From the NCBI RefSeq assembly GCF_012932965.1, contig NZ_JABBXH010000002.1:819275-883274 (forward strand): a stretch of 64,000 nt of DNA, written 5' to 3'. Origin of the DNA: Thalassotalea algicola. Its GTDB lineage: Bacteria > Pseudomonadota > Gammaproteobacteria > Enterobacterales > Alteromonadaceae. Of the stretch, positions 18,301 through 25,846 are shown in pieces. Under the pieces are notes generated by a model. The model was not told where the DNA came from and searched no databases. It saw only the letters and a program-made list of their open reading frames with translations. Both the position numbers and the translations under genes were made by a program. The stretch's first letter is position 1. Each line of letters starts with the position of its first letter.

Positions 18301-19220
18301 AATCGTTGCAAGGTAAAGTCAAATCGACCATTAAAAAGGTTGCTGAAAAAGGGATTGAACAACAAAACTTAACAACGTGGGATTTTGGTGAGTTGCCAAT
18401 TGGCTATGAAAAAAAGATGGCCAATATTACCGTAAAGGCATTTCCAGCATTAGTCGATAAAAAGAGCTCAGTAGCCGTAGAGCTTTTTGAGCAAGAAAGT
18501 ATGGCACAGGAAGCAATGCTTTTTGGGGTGTCTAGATTAGTATTACTCAATATCCCTTCGCCAATTAAATACCTTCAGGAAAAATTACCGAATAAGGCTA
18601 AGCTTGGCTTATATTTTAATCCGTTTGGTGCCATAAATGATTTATTGCAAGACTGTATAAGCGCCGCAGCACAGTATTTAGTAAAACAGAACCCTATACC
18701 TAGAAATGAAGCAGAATTTGCGATAACTAGAGACAAAGTTAGAGCAGAAATCGCTGATTGTGTGCTAGATGCGGCAATAAAGGTCGAACAGGCACTTAAT
18801 CTACATCACGATATTCGAAAAAAGTTAAAAGGCTCTGTGCCGCTAAATATGATTCAAAACCAAGGTGATATTAAAGATCAGTTAGAGAAATTAATCTTTA
18901 AAGGTTTTGTTACCACCTCAGGTCTCAATAAGCTTGACGATGTGATTCGTTATTTAACAGCAATCGTCAGGCGTTTGGAAAAAATGCCAATTGATCCTAA
19001 CCAAGATAGATTAAAAATGTTGGAAGTGGATAAAGTAGCCGAACAACTTGATGATTTAATTGCGAAACAACGAAAAGATTTACCGTTACCAGCAGAGCTC
19101 ATGGATTGTCGCTGGATGATAGAAGAGTTAAGAGTAAGTTTGTTTGCGCAAAACTTAGGAACTTCGTATCCCATTTCAGTAAAGCGAATTCAAAATCATT
19201 TAAAATCAATGATTCAGTAA
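15318..19220 (+). CDS. hrpA: ATP-dependent RNA helicase HrpA (DEAH box)
   Basis: A 1300-residue DEAH/RHA helicase, the same length as E. coli HrpA, which is linked to rescue of stalled ribosomes and mRNA processing. Walker A is GETGSGKT (about 95-102). The DEAH box lies in IIIDEAHERS (about 190-199), followed by ITSATIDPERF. Motif VI reads NQRAGRCGR near residue 393. The helicase-associated winged helix and OB-fold region follow, and then the long HrpA-specific C-terminal half (DUF3418), ending in PISVKRIQNHL. The ATG at 15318 lacks a strong ribosome binding site but has family support. Confidence 0.97.
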   Translation: MAIEQQLFSQLTLVKSSDRARIKKRLFGVKKIKTQDKREKAYEKIQLAIEQSIASKAFKQENKPTVTYAPGLPVSENVDEIAEAIQNNQVVIIAGETGSGKTTQIPKICLALGRGVDGIIGHTQPRRIAARTVANRIAEELNSPLGQAVGYKVRFNDQVSDNSYIKLMTDGILLAEMQNDRLLRQYDTIIIDEAHERSLNIDFILGYLRQTLPKRPDLKVIITSATIDPERFAKHFAINGKQAPIISVSGRTYPVEMRYRPLVRADENIDVISGIIDAVDEVSNISQGDILIFLNGEREIRDTAAALEKENYRNTNVLPLYARLTVAEQNKIFQSHSGRNIVLATNVAETSLTVPGIKYVIDPGTARISRYSYRTKVQRLPIEAISQASANQRAGRCGRVSAGICIRLYSEDDFLSRDEFTDPEILRTNLAMVILQMLSLDLGDIQDFPFVQAPDNRNINDGVRLLEELAAISVAPKGQSKRKLTKAGQQLARFPIDPRLAKMVLTAIDLGCLEQAFIIVSALSIQDPRERPHEKQQAADEKHSRFKDKQSDYKSLLNLWRYIQEQQKALSNNQFRKLCQKEYLSYIRIREWQDIIAQLKQTLKEMNVSMSSIDEEDEGQMAIVHQAILSGLLSHIGQLDENREFKGARGSKFYIFPGSPLSKKPPKWLMAAELVETSRLFGRMVAKIDPHWLEPMAEHLLKRSYSEPHWEKKQGAVMAFEQVSLYGLVIVPKRKVNFNQIEPHTCHELFIREALVNGESSIKEDFLKFNQQLVADIEKLEQKARTKGFLVDEELMFDFYHQRLPETVICQRSFLSWWKKAKQQDAKQLNFTKAFLLQEDESKVSKANYPDLWQQENITLPLSYHFAPGDEDDGISVHIPIGILNQVINEGFDWLIPALREELAIALIKALPKTLRRNFVPAPNYAQASLAKMNETDGSFEQALAKQLLRMTGVRLEEDVWASINLPVHLRMNFKVVDEKGKVIKQGRDLIQLQQSLQGKVKSTIKKVAEKGIEQQNLTTWDFGELPIGYEKKMANITVKAFPALVDKKSSVAVELFEQESMAQEAMLFGVSRLVLLNIPSPIKYLQEKLPNKAKLGLYFNPFGAINDLLQDCISAAAQYLVKQNPIPRNEAEFAITRDKVRAEIADCVLDAAIKVEQALNLHHDIRKKLKGSVPLNMIQNQGDIKDQLEKLIFKGFVTTSGLNKLDDVIRYLTAIVRRLEKMPIDPNQDRLKMLEVDKVAEQLDDLIAKQRKDLPLPAELMDCRWMIEELRVSLFAQNLGTSYPISVKRIQNHLKSMIQ

Positions 19221-19327
19221 ACGTTACTCGATATAAATAACGTTGACATAAATGGAGACGAGCAAGTATAACTACTATAGTAGAAATAGAAAAACAACAA
19301 AATAGCTGACGCATCAGAGGGGAAAAG

Positions 19328-19627
19328 ATGGTTAATTTTGATGATAAGCGCAATTTCTATCGTATGTTGCTTAACAGTGAGGTAAACCTCACAATCATTG
19401 ATGATGAAATTAATAGTAAGTTTGTAGCTACATGTCGAGACTTAAGCGCAACAGGAATAGCAATTGAAATGAGCCACCCGTTAGAGTTGGGCACACGACT
19501 TAAGGCTAAAGTAGAGTCGGCAAATTCGGCGGTGCAATCGCTTGATGTGACAGGCAAGGTAGTACGTGTCGAAGAAGAGTCTACAGACTTATACCTTGTA
19601 GGCGTATCAATTGACGATATAGATTAA
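19328..19627 (+). CDS. PilZ domain c-di-GMP-binding protein
   Basis: A 99-residue single PilZ domain. Both c-di-GMP motifs are present: RNFYR (RxxxR type, residues 9-13) and DLSATG (DxSxxG type, about 38-43). It should be a small cytosolic receptor that passes the second-messenger state to an unknown target. The ribosome binding site GAGGGG lies just before the ATG. A TPR-GGDEF cyclase is encoded 14 kb downstream, but nothing links the two directly. Confidence 0.93.
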   Translation: MVNFDDKRNFYRMLLNSEVNLTIIDDEINSKFVATCRDLSATGIAIEMSHPLELGTRLKAKVESANSAVQSLDVTGKVVRVEEESTDLYLVGVSIDDID

Positions 19628-19771
19628 ATTCATAAGATGTAGAAAGCTATTGCCGAGCATCTAGGTTACCTTAGCATTAAAAATCAGTAATAAATGAATT
19701 GTTATTGATAGCGAAGGAGAAAAATTAAGGGATGAAGGTTATAGCTTTTAACGTCAATCTAAATTTAAAAC

Positions 19772-19797
19772 AGCGAGCATAGAGCTCGCTTTTTTTA
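19772..19797 (+). terminator. Rho-independent terminator upstream of the DUF2878 operon
   Basis: AGCGAGC (19772-19778) pairs with GCTCGCT (19784-19790) around a five-base loop and is followed by seven T. It closes the transcript from PilZ, about 145 bases after that gene's stop. Confidence 0.92.
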
Positions 19798-19808
19798 TGC
19801 CTTTAATT

Positions 19809-19837
19809 TGATCTAATTAGACAAATTGAACGTAAGT
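19809..19837 (+). promoter_or_regulatory. Predicted ECF (RpoE/ChrR-type) promoter 1
   Basis: TGATCT (19809-19814), a 16-base spacer, then CGTAAGT (19831-19837). The layout and sequence match three other sites in the window (21533, 23857, 24481). It lies 31 bases upstream of the DUF2878 start. Confidence 0.7.
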
Positions 19838-19868
19838 GATCGTAATGTTTCTATAGCTAAATATTGAT

Positions 19869-20357
19869 ATGTTGCTGAACGCGCTTTTATTTAATATCTC
19901 TTGGTTTGGGTTGATATTAATGGGTAATAGTTTTATTCCGTTTACCTTTTTATGGTTAGCGGTGCACTTTTACCAATGTGAAAATGTCAAAAAAGATTTA
20001 ACTATAGTTGCTTGGGTAACCTTCATAGGTGTAGTTACAGATTCTACACTTACTTTATTAGGTGTGTTCGAATTTTCTTCTTCGGTTTTTATCATTCCTT
20101 TTTGGTTAGTCGCATTATGGATGAGCTTTGCTGCAACACTAAATCATAGTTTACGACTCGTCGCTAATTCGAAACTAGCTCAGAAATTTGTAGGCCTTAT
20201 AGGTGTCCCACTAAGTTATTTTGCCGGTCAAAAATTAGGTGCAGTTAAATTTGGTTTCGATGTAATTCCGTCATTAGTGATTTTAGGGTTCGTTTGGTTC
20301 TATTTGTTTAGTTTTTTTATGTCGTTGACTAAAAAGGAAAATGTTGGTTATGCGTAA
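19869..20357 (+). CDS. DUF2878 family inner-membrane protein
   Basis: A 162-residue, strongly hydrophobic protein with about five membrane helices; it fits the DUF2878 family, whose function is unknown. The opening LLNALLFNISWFGLIL and the mid-helix pair around FWLVALWMSFAATLNHSL are typical. It overlaps the next gene by eight bases and shares its transcript with the chalcone-isomerase-like and DUF3833 genes. In my recollection this trio is often found close to the SDR/FAD/DUF1365/CFA gene set, and here it has the same type of predicted promoter as the sigma/ChrR operon. Confidence 0.85.
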   Translation: MLLNALLFNISWFGLILMGNSFIPFTFLWLAVHFYQCENVKKDLTIVAWVTFIGVVTDSTLTLLGVFEFSSSVFIIPFWLVALWMSFAATLNHSLRLVANSKLAQKFVGLIGVPLSYFAGQKLGAVKFGFDVIPSLVILGFVWFYLFSFFMSLTKKENVGYA

Positions 20358-20877
20358 CTTTTTTTTGGTAGTGTCGGTTTTGTTATTTGCAAACATTTTT
20401 TTTGTAAATGCAAAAGAATTTCCAAATGACATAACGGATTATAAAGAGTCGTTAAATCAAGTTGGGCAAGCAAGATTTAAGGTTTTATTTTGGAATATCT
20501 ACGATAGTGCCTTGTTTACGCCATCAGGTGACTTCAAGCAAGAAGAAGATTATGTATTTGAAATAACCTATTTAAGAGATATTGAAAAAGAAGAGTTAAT
20601 AAAACGAACAGTAGAGCAATGGCAACATTTAGGTTTATTAAATGAAGACTATCAAATATATGTTCCGATGCTCATGGATATATGGCCGGATATTAGCGAA
20701 GGTGATCGTTTGGCTATTTGGGTTTCGCAAAAAGGGGCTGCATTTTATTTTAATCAGCAATTAGCTGGCGTCGTTGAACATAAGTACTTTGGTAAACAAT
20801 TTGTAGCGATTTGGCTTTCTCCTAAGACCAGCCAGCCTGAGTTGAGAAATAAACTGTTAGGCAAAATGCCGCTTTAA
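20350..20877 (+). CDS. Periplasmic chalcone-isomerase-like protein
   Basis: A 175-residue exported protein of the bacterial chalcone isomerase-like family; these are not known to act on flavonoids. A signal peptide spans about residues 1-21 (RNFFLVVSVLLFANIFFVNA), and the mature domain carries GQARFKVLFWNIYDSALFTPSG and FEITYLRDI. I chose the ATG at 20350 because AAGGA lies 11 bases upstream. The ATG at 20341 gives a three-residue extension but sits only two bases from that site. It is the middle gene of the DUF2878-DUF3833 operon. The role is likely in the envelope, possibly fatty-acid or lipid related; the substrate is unknown. Confidence 0.82.
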   Translation: MRNFFLVVSVLLFANIFFVNAKEFPNDITDYKESLNQVGQARFKVLFWNIYDSALFTPSGDFKQEEDYVFEITYLRDIEKEELIKRTVEQWQHLGLLNEDYQIYVPMLMDIWPDISEGDRLAIWVSQKGAAFYFNQQLAGVVEHKYFGKQFVAIWLSPKTSQPELRNKLLGKMPL

Positions 20878-20887
20878 GGTTAATTAA

Positions 20888-21430
20888 ATGAATATGAAAG
20901 CTCTATTGATTTGTATATTAGCGATGACATTATCTAGTTGTGGTACGCATATAAAAGAATATGAAAATGCTTTACCTCAATTGAATTTAACTGAATATTT
21001 TGATGGACCAATGACGGCTTGGGGGATTGTTCAAGATTATAACCAAAAAGTTACACGAAGATTTTGTGTCGAATTACTTGGTAGTTGGCATGAAAATCAA
21101 GGAGAGCTTAAAGAAAAGTTCTATTTCAATGATGGAGAAGTAAGCTACCGTACTTGGCAGTTAACTCGCAAGGGTAACTCCTATCGAGGTACAGCAGAAG
21201 ATGTGACAGGGGTAGCAAACGGAATGACTGTAGGGTTTGCTTTTCAATGGCAATACAACCTGCAACTATCGATAGATGGACATGAATTTGAATTTTTCCT
21301 TGATGATTGGATGTACCAAATTGATCCCTACAGAGTATTTAATCGTACAGTCATGAAGAAATTTGGTATTGAAGTCGCAGAGATAACGATATTCTTTGAC
21401 AAGCAAAAACCTATTAGAACGTGTAAATAA
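20888..21430 (+). CDS. DUF3833 family lipoprotein
   Basis: A 180-residue lipoprotein. The signal sequence ends in a lipobox, TLSSC, with the lipidated Cys at about residue 18. The mature part (LTEYFDGPMTAWGIVQDY, GELKEKFYFNDGE, LDDWMYQID) agrees with DUF3833, a family of unknown function that looks like a small beta-barrel. The operon position after the chalcone-isomerase-like gene, with a 10-base gap, suggests joint envelope work. No terminator is obvious after it. Confidence 0.87.
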   Translation: MNMKALLICILAMTLSSCGTHIKEYENALPQLNLTEYFDGPMTAWGIVQDYNQKVTRRFCVELLGSWHENQGELKEKFYFNDGEVSYRTWQLTRKGNSYRGTAEDVTGVANGMTVGFAFQWQYNLQLSIDGHEFEFFLDDWMYQIDPYRVFNRTVMKKFGIEVAEITIFFDKQKPIRTCK

Positions 21431-21532
21431 ACTAAAATAAAGCGCTGTTTTATTCATTGTGTTCTTCACAAGGTTCTTTTGTGTAATGCCATTAACTACT
21501 TGAATTTACATGTAAAAAATAAAAAAATCTTT

Positions 21533-21561
21533 TGAACTTTTTAAGGGGCTCTCTCGTACTA
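21533..21561 (+). promoter_or_regulatory. Predicted ECF (RpoE/ChrR-type) promoter 2
   Basis: TGAACT (21533-21538), a 16-base spacer, then CGTACTA (21555-21561), 28 bases before the fasciclin gene. The spacing equals that of the other three sites; the fourth base of the -35 element is A instead of T. Confidence 0.55.
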
Positions 21562-21589
21562 TTGGTTGTCATTACTAATATGAGAGGGC

Positions 21590-23785
21590 ATGACATTGAA
21601 AACGTCAAAAATAATATTAACTGCACTAGTCAGTGCTTTGTTTTTACAGGGTTGTGGCAGCGACTCTAATAACTCAAAATCGAACGAAGTCGTTACGCCA
21701 GAGCCAGAAATTAAGACCATTGTTGATGTAGCTGTAGAGAATGGTAGTTTTACAACGTTGGTGGCAGCGCTACAGGCAACTGGATTAGATGAAACACTCG
21801 ATGATGCTAGCGCTACTTTTACCGTATTTGCACCAACCGATACTGCGTTCGAATTGCTTGGTCAAGATGCAATAGATGCACTGTTGGCAGACACAGCTAC
21901 ACTTTCTGATATATTAACCTACCATGTTATAGGCGCTGCTGTAGACTCAACAGCTGCAATTGCAAGTGCCGGCACTACTGTTGAAATGGTTAATGGCGAT
22001 TTGGTTGGATTGTCATTAAGTGGAGATAGTTTGCTTGTTAACACTTCGACGGTAACCTCGACTGATATACAAACAAGTAATGGTATTATTCATGTTATAG
22101 ACGCTGTTTTAATGCCACCTGAAGATAAAGGGACACCTACTACTAATATTGTTGATACCGCAGTAGCTGCAGGATCATATACAACACTTGTTGCTGCACT
22201 TCAGGCGACAAATCTTGATGTGGTTTTAGCTGATGAAAGTGCTACGTTTACCGTTTTTGCGCCAACAGATGATGCATTTGCTACTTTAGGTGAAGAAACA
22301 ATCGCCGCTTTATTGGCGGCTCCCGATTTGTTAAGTAATGTTTTACTTCAACATGTTGTCAGTGGTGAGGTCAACTCAGTAACTGCGTACACTTTGAATG
22401 GTCAACAGGCGGAAACCGCTTCTGGTGCAATGGTTGACATAGCGATTAATACGGACTCAGATACGCTAACTATCGGCGGTGTAAGTGTCGTTACCAAAGA
22501 CATTTATGCGTCTAATGGCGTTATCCATGTAATTGATGCCGTCATTGTAGGAGATGCAGAGGTACCAACACCTTCAGCTAACATAGTAGAAGTAGCTCAA
22601 AGTGCAGGCTCATTTAATACTTTGGTTGCTGCATTACAAGCGACTGGACTTGATAGTGTATTAGCTGACGCTGATTCAACATTTACCGTATTTGCACCTA
22701 CCGATGAAGCATTTGCTCAATTGGGCCAAGCGACGATAGATTCTTTATTGGCAGATACGGATACCTTGTCTAATATTTTGCTTTATCATGTAATTAGCGG
22801 TGCAGAAGTCTTGCAAGATGGCGCATTAGCTGTTGCACAGTCTAGTGATAACAAAGTGGAAATGGCAAATGGACAAATGACGGCATTGTCATTATCAGGC
22901 TCGACACTATTTGTTAATCAAAGTGCTGTTTCATCAGCCGACGTAATGGCTGATAATGGTGTTATACATGTTGTTAACCAAGTCATAATTCCTCCGTCAG
23001 ATAAAGGCGCTCCCACACAATCAATTGTTGATGTTGCCCTGGCAGATACAAATTTCTCTACACTAGTCTCTGCGTTAACCACTGCTAATTTAGTAGACAC
23101 GTTAGCTGATGAATCTGCTACCTTTACTGTTTTTGCTCCTACTGATGCGGCATTTTCGAAAATAGAAGCAAGTACATTGTCTGCGTTAATTGGCGATGTC
23201 GATGCGTTAACTAACGTATTATTGAAGCACGTAGTATCTGGTGCCGAAATAGACTCGGTATCAGCTTATGCAGCAAATGGCACTATGGTTGAAGCAGCCA
23301 ACGGAGAAAATGTTAGTGTTGCAATTGTAGATTTCGGTCAATATATGGATGGCACAACTGAAGAAGTTACATATGATAGTGTGAATCAGCGCTTTGTAGG
23401 CGGTATGGGGTCAAGCATGCCAGGGTTAAGCTTATATGTATTTGACAATGACTTAACAACAGGCACAAGTAGTTGTATTGATACTTGCGCTGAAAACTGG
23501 CCTCCACTGTTAGTAGAAGATGGTTCAGTTAGCCAAATTCCTGGTGTAAGTACAATTACTCGACAAGACGGATATGTTCAAGCTACTTATCAAGGCAGAC
23601 CTTTATATTTCTATGTAGGAGATGAAATGGCAGGTGATATTAATGGTCAAGGTCTAAACGGTACTTGGTGGTTATCGGAACAGAGTCAAACATCGCTTCA
23701 GGTTAATGGCAGCAATGTTGTTACGAAAGACATATATACAACCAATGGCGTAATCCACGTAATTGATACGGTAATAACAAATTAA
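21590..23785 (+). CDS. Four-fasciclin-domain lipoprotein with a nested secreted-repeat domain
   Basis: A 731-residue lipoprotein (lipobox LFLQGC, Cys at residue 22). Four FAS1 domains follow at about 42-178, 185-320, 327-465 and 480-731, each with the TFTVFAPTDxAF core and an NGVIHVIDxVI end. The fourth is split: between its sixth beta region and its closing VVTKDIYTTNGVIHVID lies an insert of about 120 residues (582-702). The insert reads LYVFDNDLTTGTSSCIDTCA, then ENWPPL and GRPLYFYVGDEMAGDINGQG, which resembles the Yx(F/W/Y)xxD secreted-repeat lipoprotein domain. FAS1 proteins mediate adhesion or surface interactions. The gene has its own predicted ECF promoter and a terminator. Confidence 0.9.
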   Translation: MTLKTSKIILTALVSALFLQGCGSDSNNSKSNEVVTPEPEIKTIVDVAVENGSFTTLVAALQATGLDETLDDASATFTVFAPTDTAFELLGQDAIDALLADTATLSDILTYHVIGAAVDSTAAIASAGTTVEMVNGDLVGLSLSGDSLLVNTSTVTSTDIQTSNGIIHVIDAVLMPPEDKGTPTTNIVDTAVAAGSYTTLVAALQATNLDVVLADESATFTVFAPTDDAFATLGEETIAALLAAPDLLSNVLLQHVVSGEVNSVTAYTLNGQQAETASGAMVDIAINTDSDTLTIGGVSVVTKDIYASNGVIHVIDAVIVGDAEVPTPSANIVEVAQSAGSFNTLVAALQATGLDSVLADADSTFTVFAPTDEAFAQLGQATIDSLLADTDTLSNILLYHVISGAEVLQDGALAVAQSSDNKVEMANGQMTALSLSGSTLFVNQSAVSSADVMADNGVIHVVNQVIIPPSDKGAPTQSIVDVALADTNFSTLVSALTTANLVDTLADESATFTVFAPTDAAFSKIEASTLSALIGDVDALTNVLLKHVVSGAEIDSVSAYAANGTMVEAANGENVSVAIVDFGQYMDGTTEEVTYDSVNQRFVGGMGSSMPGLSLYVFDNDLTTGTSSCIDTCAENWPPLLVEDGSVSQIPGVSTITRQDGYVQATYQGRPLYFYVGDEMAGDINGQGLNGTWWLSEQSQTSLQVNGSNVVTKDIYTTNGVIHVIDTVITN

Positions 23786-23809
23786 GTACAGACATTAACA
23801 ATTGACAAG

Positions 23810-23837
23810 AAGCCACTAGTTAATAGTGGCTTTTTTG
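23810..23837 (+). terminator. Rho-independent terminator after the fasciclin gene
   Basis: AAGCCACTA (23810-23818) pairs with TAGTGGCTT (23824-23832) around a five-base loop and is followed by a T-run. It sits 24 bases after the stop codon. Confidence 0.93.
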
Positions 23838-23856
23838 TTTTTAATCCTACTTGATA

Positions 23857-23885
23857 TGATCGTCTTGTATGATTAAAACGTATTA
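23857..23885 (+). promoter_or_regulatory. Predicted ECF (RpoE/ChrR-type) promoter 3
   Basis: TGATCG (23857-23862), a 16-base spacer, then CGTATTA (23879-23885). The -10 element is identical to the one upstream of the sigma gene. It lies 13 bases before the ATG at 23899, so the transcript leader would be very short unless translation starts at 23914. Confidence 0.6.
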
Positions 23886-23898
23886 TAGTTAGTTATCA

Positions 23899-24480
23899 AT
23901 GATAGTTGGTTTTATGATTCTACCTTTATTTCCTTTACCTATATTTTTGCTTCCGGCTGGCGTTACTCAACTTAGGATCTTTGAGCAACGTTACTTAACT
24001 ATGATTAAAAATGCTAACAAGACTGATGGATTTATTATCGGATATGCTAACAATGATGATGAAATTTCAAATTGGGGAAGTTGGGTTGATATCATAGATT
24101 TTGATACGGGTGACGATGGTATGCTAAATATCTTGGTTCGATGCAAGAAGCTCGTTAAAGTAAGTCAACATAAACGCCAGCAAGATAAACTAATAACAGT
24201 TAAAGCTACCCCATTATTACATTGGCCTGAAATTAATAGTAACAAACGCTGTATTCCTCTGCGCACGCAGCTACAGCAATTATTTAAACAACATGACACT
24301 TTAAATAAATTGTATGCCACTCCGGCGTTTTACCGCGATGACTGGGTTGTAGCTCGTTGGTTAGAGTTGTTGCCAGTAAGCTTTGAAAACAAAAAACTAT
24401 TTGTACACCCGAATAGTTTTATCAGTGCAGTTGATTTTTTAACAACGGTTATACTCGAAGAAAATAACTTAATTACATAG
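23899..24480 (+). CDS. Lon-type substrate-binding (LAN) domain protein
   Basis: A 193-residue protein with the N-terminal Lon protease substrate-binding fold only, without ATPase or protease parts. PLFPLPIFLLPAGVTQLRIFEQRYLTMI near residues 9-36 is the standard opening. The family is cytosolic and may bind unfolded or damaged proteins; its true role is unknown. An ATG at 23914 (MILPLFPLPI) is an alternative start and leaves a longer leader after the predicted promoter. It is followed directly by the -35 of the sigma gene. Confidence 0.88.
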   Translation: MIVGFMILPLFPLPIFLLPAGVTQLRIFEQRYLTMIKNANKTDGFIIGYANNDDEISNWGSWVDIIDFDTGDDGMLNILVRCKKLVKVSQHKRQQDKLITVKATPLLHWPEINSNKRCIPLRTQLQQLFKQHDTLNKLYATPAFYRDDWVVARWLELLPVSFENKKLFVHPNSFISAVDFLTTVILEENNLIT

Positions 24481-24509
24481 TGATCCAAGAAGTAATTCAC
24501 ATCGTATTA
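24481..24509 (+). promoter_or_regulatory. Predicted ECF promoter 4 (autoregulation of the sigma gene)
   Basis: TGATCC (24481-24486), a 16-base spacer, then CGTATTA (24503-24509), 31 bases before the sigma factor ATG. TGATCC is the -35 sequence known for RpoE of the Rhodobacter RpoE-ChrR system. The -35 begins directly after the stop codon of the preceding gene. Confidence 0.75.
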
Positions 24510-24540
24510 CAGTTAAACCATCTTTTTAGTGGGAAAATAA

Positions 24541-25170
24541 ATGGGTCAATCAATCGACTCGATGTTGCAAAATAAAGCTCAGCACGCTAAAGCTATATCT
24601 ATGGAAAAAGAGATAGAACACAAAGCGATAGCTGATTGGCTAACTAACGTAGCTCAGAAACGGGACAAACGGGCCTTTACCGAATTGTTCAGGTTTTTTG
24701 CTCCCAAAATACAACGTATTGCGACAAGTAAATATGGAAACGAATCACTTGCTGCGGAAGTTGTTCAAGAAACAATGACAAATGTTTGGCGAAAAGCACA
24801 TTTGTTTGATGCGTCAAAAGGTGCTCCTACGACTTGGGTCTACACCGTAATGCGCAATGTCTCATTTGATTTACTACGAAAAATCAAATCGAAAAAAGAA
24901 GATAATCTAAGTGATGATTTCTGGCCATTAGTTGAAAGTGTCGAAGAAGACGTAAAAGTTTTTGAAGATCATTTAGCAAGTAAAGAAATGATGGCATGTA
25001 TTGATAAATTGCCTGACCCACAAAAAAGTGTCGTTAAGGGTTTTTATTTTATGGAAATGTCACAAGAGCAACTCGCAGAGCATTTAGATGTGCCGTTAGG
25101 AACGATTAAATCAAGATTGCGTTTAGCACTCGCTAGATTAAAGCAGCACATGGGAGAAATTCATGATTAA
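24541..25170 (+). CDS. rpoE: ECF RNA polymerase sigma factor (RpoE of the ChrR type)
   Basis: A 209-residue group-4 sigma factor. Region 2 covers about residues 45-112 (FTELFRFFAPKIQRIA, EVVQETMTNVWRKAHLFD, PTTWVYTVMRNVSFDLLRK). Region 4 covers about 145-203 (MACIDKLPDPQKSVVKGFYF, MSQEQLAEHLDVPLGTIKSR). It overlaps the ChrR-type anti-sigma gene by eight bases, as in the singlet-oxygen response module of Rhodobacter and Vibrio. The downstream photolyase and cyclopropane synthase genes are typical targets. A predicted self-recognised promoter lies upstream. The first 20 residues are poorly conserved, so the ATG at 24601 is a possible alternative start. Confidence 0.92.
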   Translation: MGQSIDSMLQNKAQHAKAISMEKEIEHKAIADWLTNVAQKRDKRAFTELFRFFAPKIQRIATSKYGNESLAAEVVQETMTNVWRKAHLFDASKGAPTTWVYTVMRNVSFDLLRKIKSKKEDNLSDDFWPLVESVEEDVKVFEDHLASKEMMACIDKLPDPQKSVVKGFYFMEMSQEQLAEHLDVPLGTIKSRLRLALARLKQHMGEIHD

Positions 25171-25819
25171 ACACCACCCAAATTCTGAGTTATTGGAGAA
25201 ATTTGCAGATGGTGAACTTCCAGCATCAATTGCCGCCGGAATAGCAATACATGTTGAAATGTGTCCTGTTTGTAAAGTAGCGGTAGCTGAGTTAACTGAG
25301 CAACGATCAGCAATACACTTTGAATCTTCCGATTTAGAAATGCCGATGTCAGAGCTAAATATTGCAAGTATGGTTGAGGAAATTACCTTATCAGACGAGA
25401 TTGATATCGCGATAGCTGACAAAGAAAAGTCAATTTCAGTTAAAGGAGAAGAGTATATTTTACCAAGAGCATTGACAAACATGGCGATGAGTAAATGGAG
25501 TAGCATTGGTCATTTAGCAAGAGCAAGGTTTTCTATTGACGAAGAGCCTTTAAGAGCGAGCTTGTTACAAATTCAAGCTGGTGGCAGTGTTCCTGAGCAT
25601 ACTCATAAAGGTTTCGAGTTAACAGTTTTAGTTGATGGACATTTTGAAGATGAGCTTGGAATATATGGTCCAGGAGATTTTATTTTACTTGATGCAGAGC
25701 ATACACATAGCCCCGTAACAAAAGATGGCTGTCTTTGCTACACGGTAGCTAATGATGCTCAGCACTTTACACAAGGTATTAATAAACTATTGAACCCTAT
25801 AGGTTCTTTTATCTACTAA
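25163..25819 (+). CDS. chrR: ChrR-type zinc-binding cupin anti-sigma factor
   Basis: A 218-residue anti-sigma factor. The N-terminal anti-sigma domain keeps the zinc ligands of ChrR: His4/His5, His30 and the CxxC pair C34/C37 in HVEMCPVCK. The C-terminal cupin has PEHTHKGFE with H146, H148 and E152, and DAEHTHSPV with H180, matching the four ligands of Rhodobacter ChrR needed for the singlet-oxygen response. It should hold the sigma factor inactive until reactive oxygen or light damage releases it. It overlaps the sigma gene by eight bases, which supports coupled synthesis. Confidence 0.92.
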   Translation: MIKHHPNSELLEKFADGELPASIAAGIAIHVEMCPVCKVAVAELTEQRSAIHFESSDLEMPMSELNIASMVEEITLSDEIDIAIADKEKSISVKGEEYILPRALTNMAMSKWSSIGHLARARFSIDEEPLRASLLQIQAGGSVPEHTHKGFELTVLVDGHFEDELGIYGPGDFILLDAEHTHSPVTKDGCLCYTVANDAQHFTQGINKLLNPIGSFIY

Positions 25820-25846
25820 TTCTAAACATGTATAGCAGGTGTAAAC

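Noticed and set aside
19732..19782. A 16-codon ATG frame with a GGAG sequence upstream, before the DUF2878 operon
   Set aside because: It ends inside the hairpin of a terminator, the ribosome binding site spacing is poor, and the peptide has no recognisable features.
21533..21561. Fasciclin promoter as a classical E. coli-type sigma-E site (GAACTT)
   Set aside because: The -10 of that class (TCTGA or TCAAA) is missing at the right distance, while CGTACTA fits the ECF pattern of the neighbours. The case is not closed.
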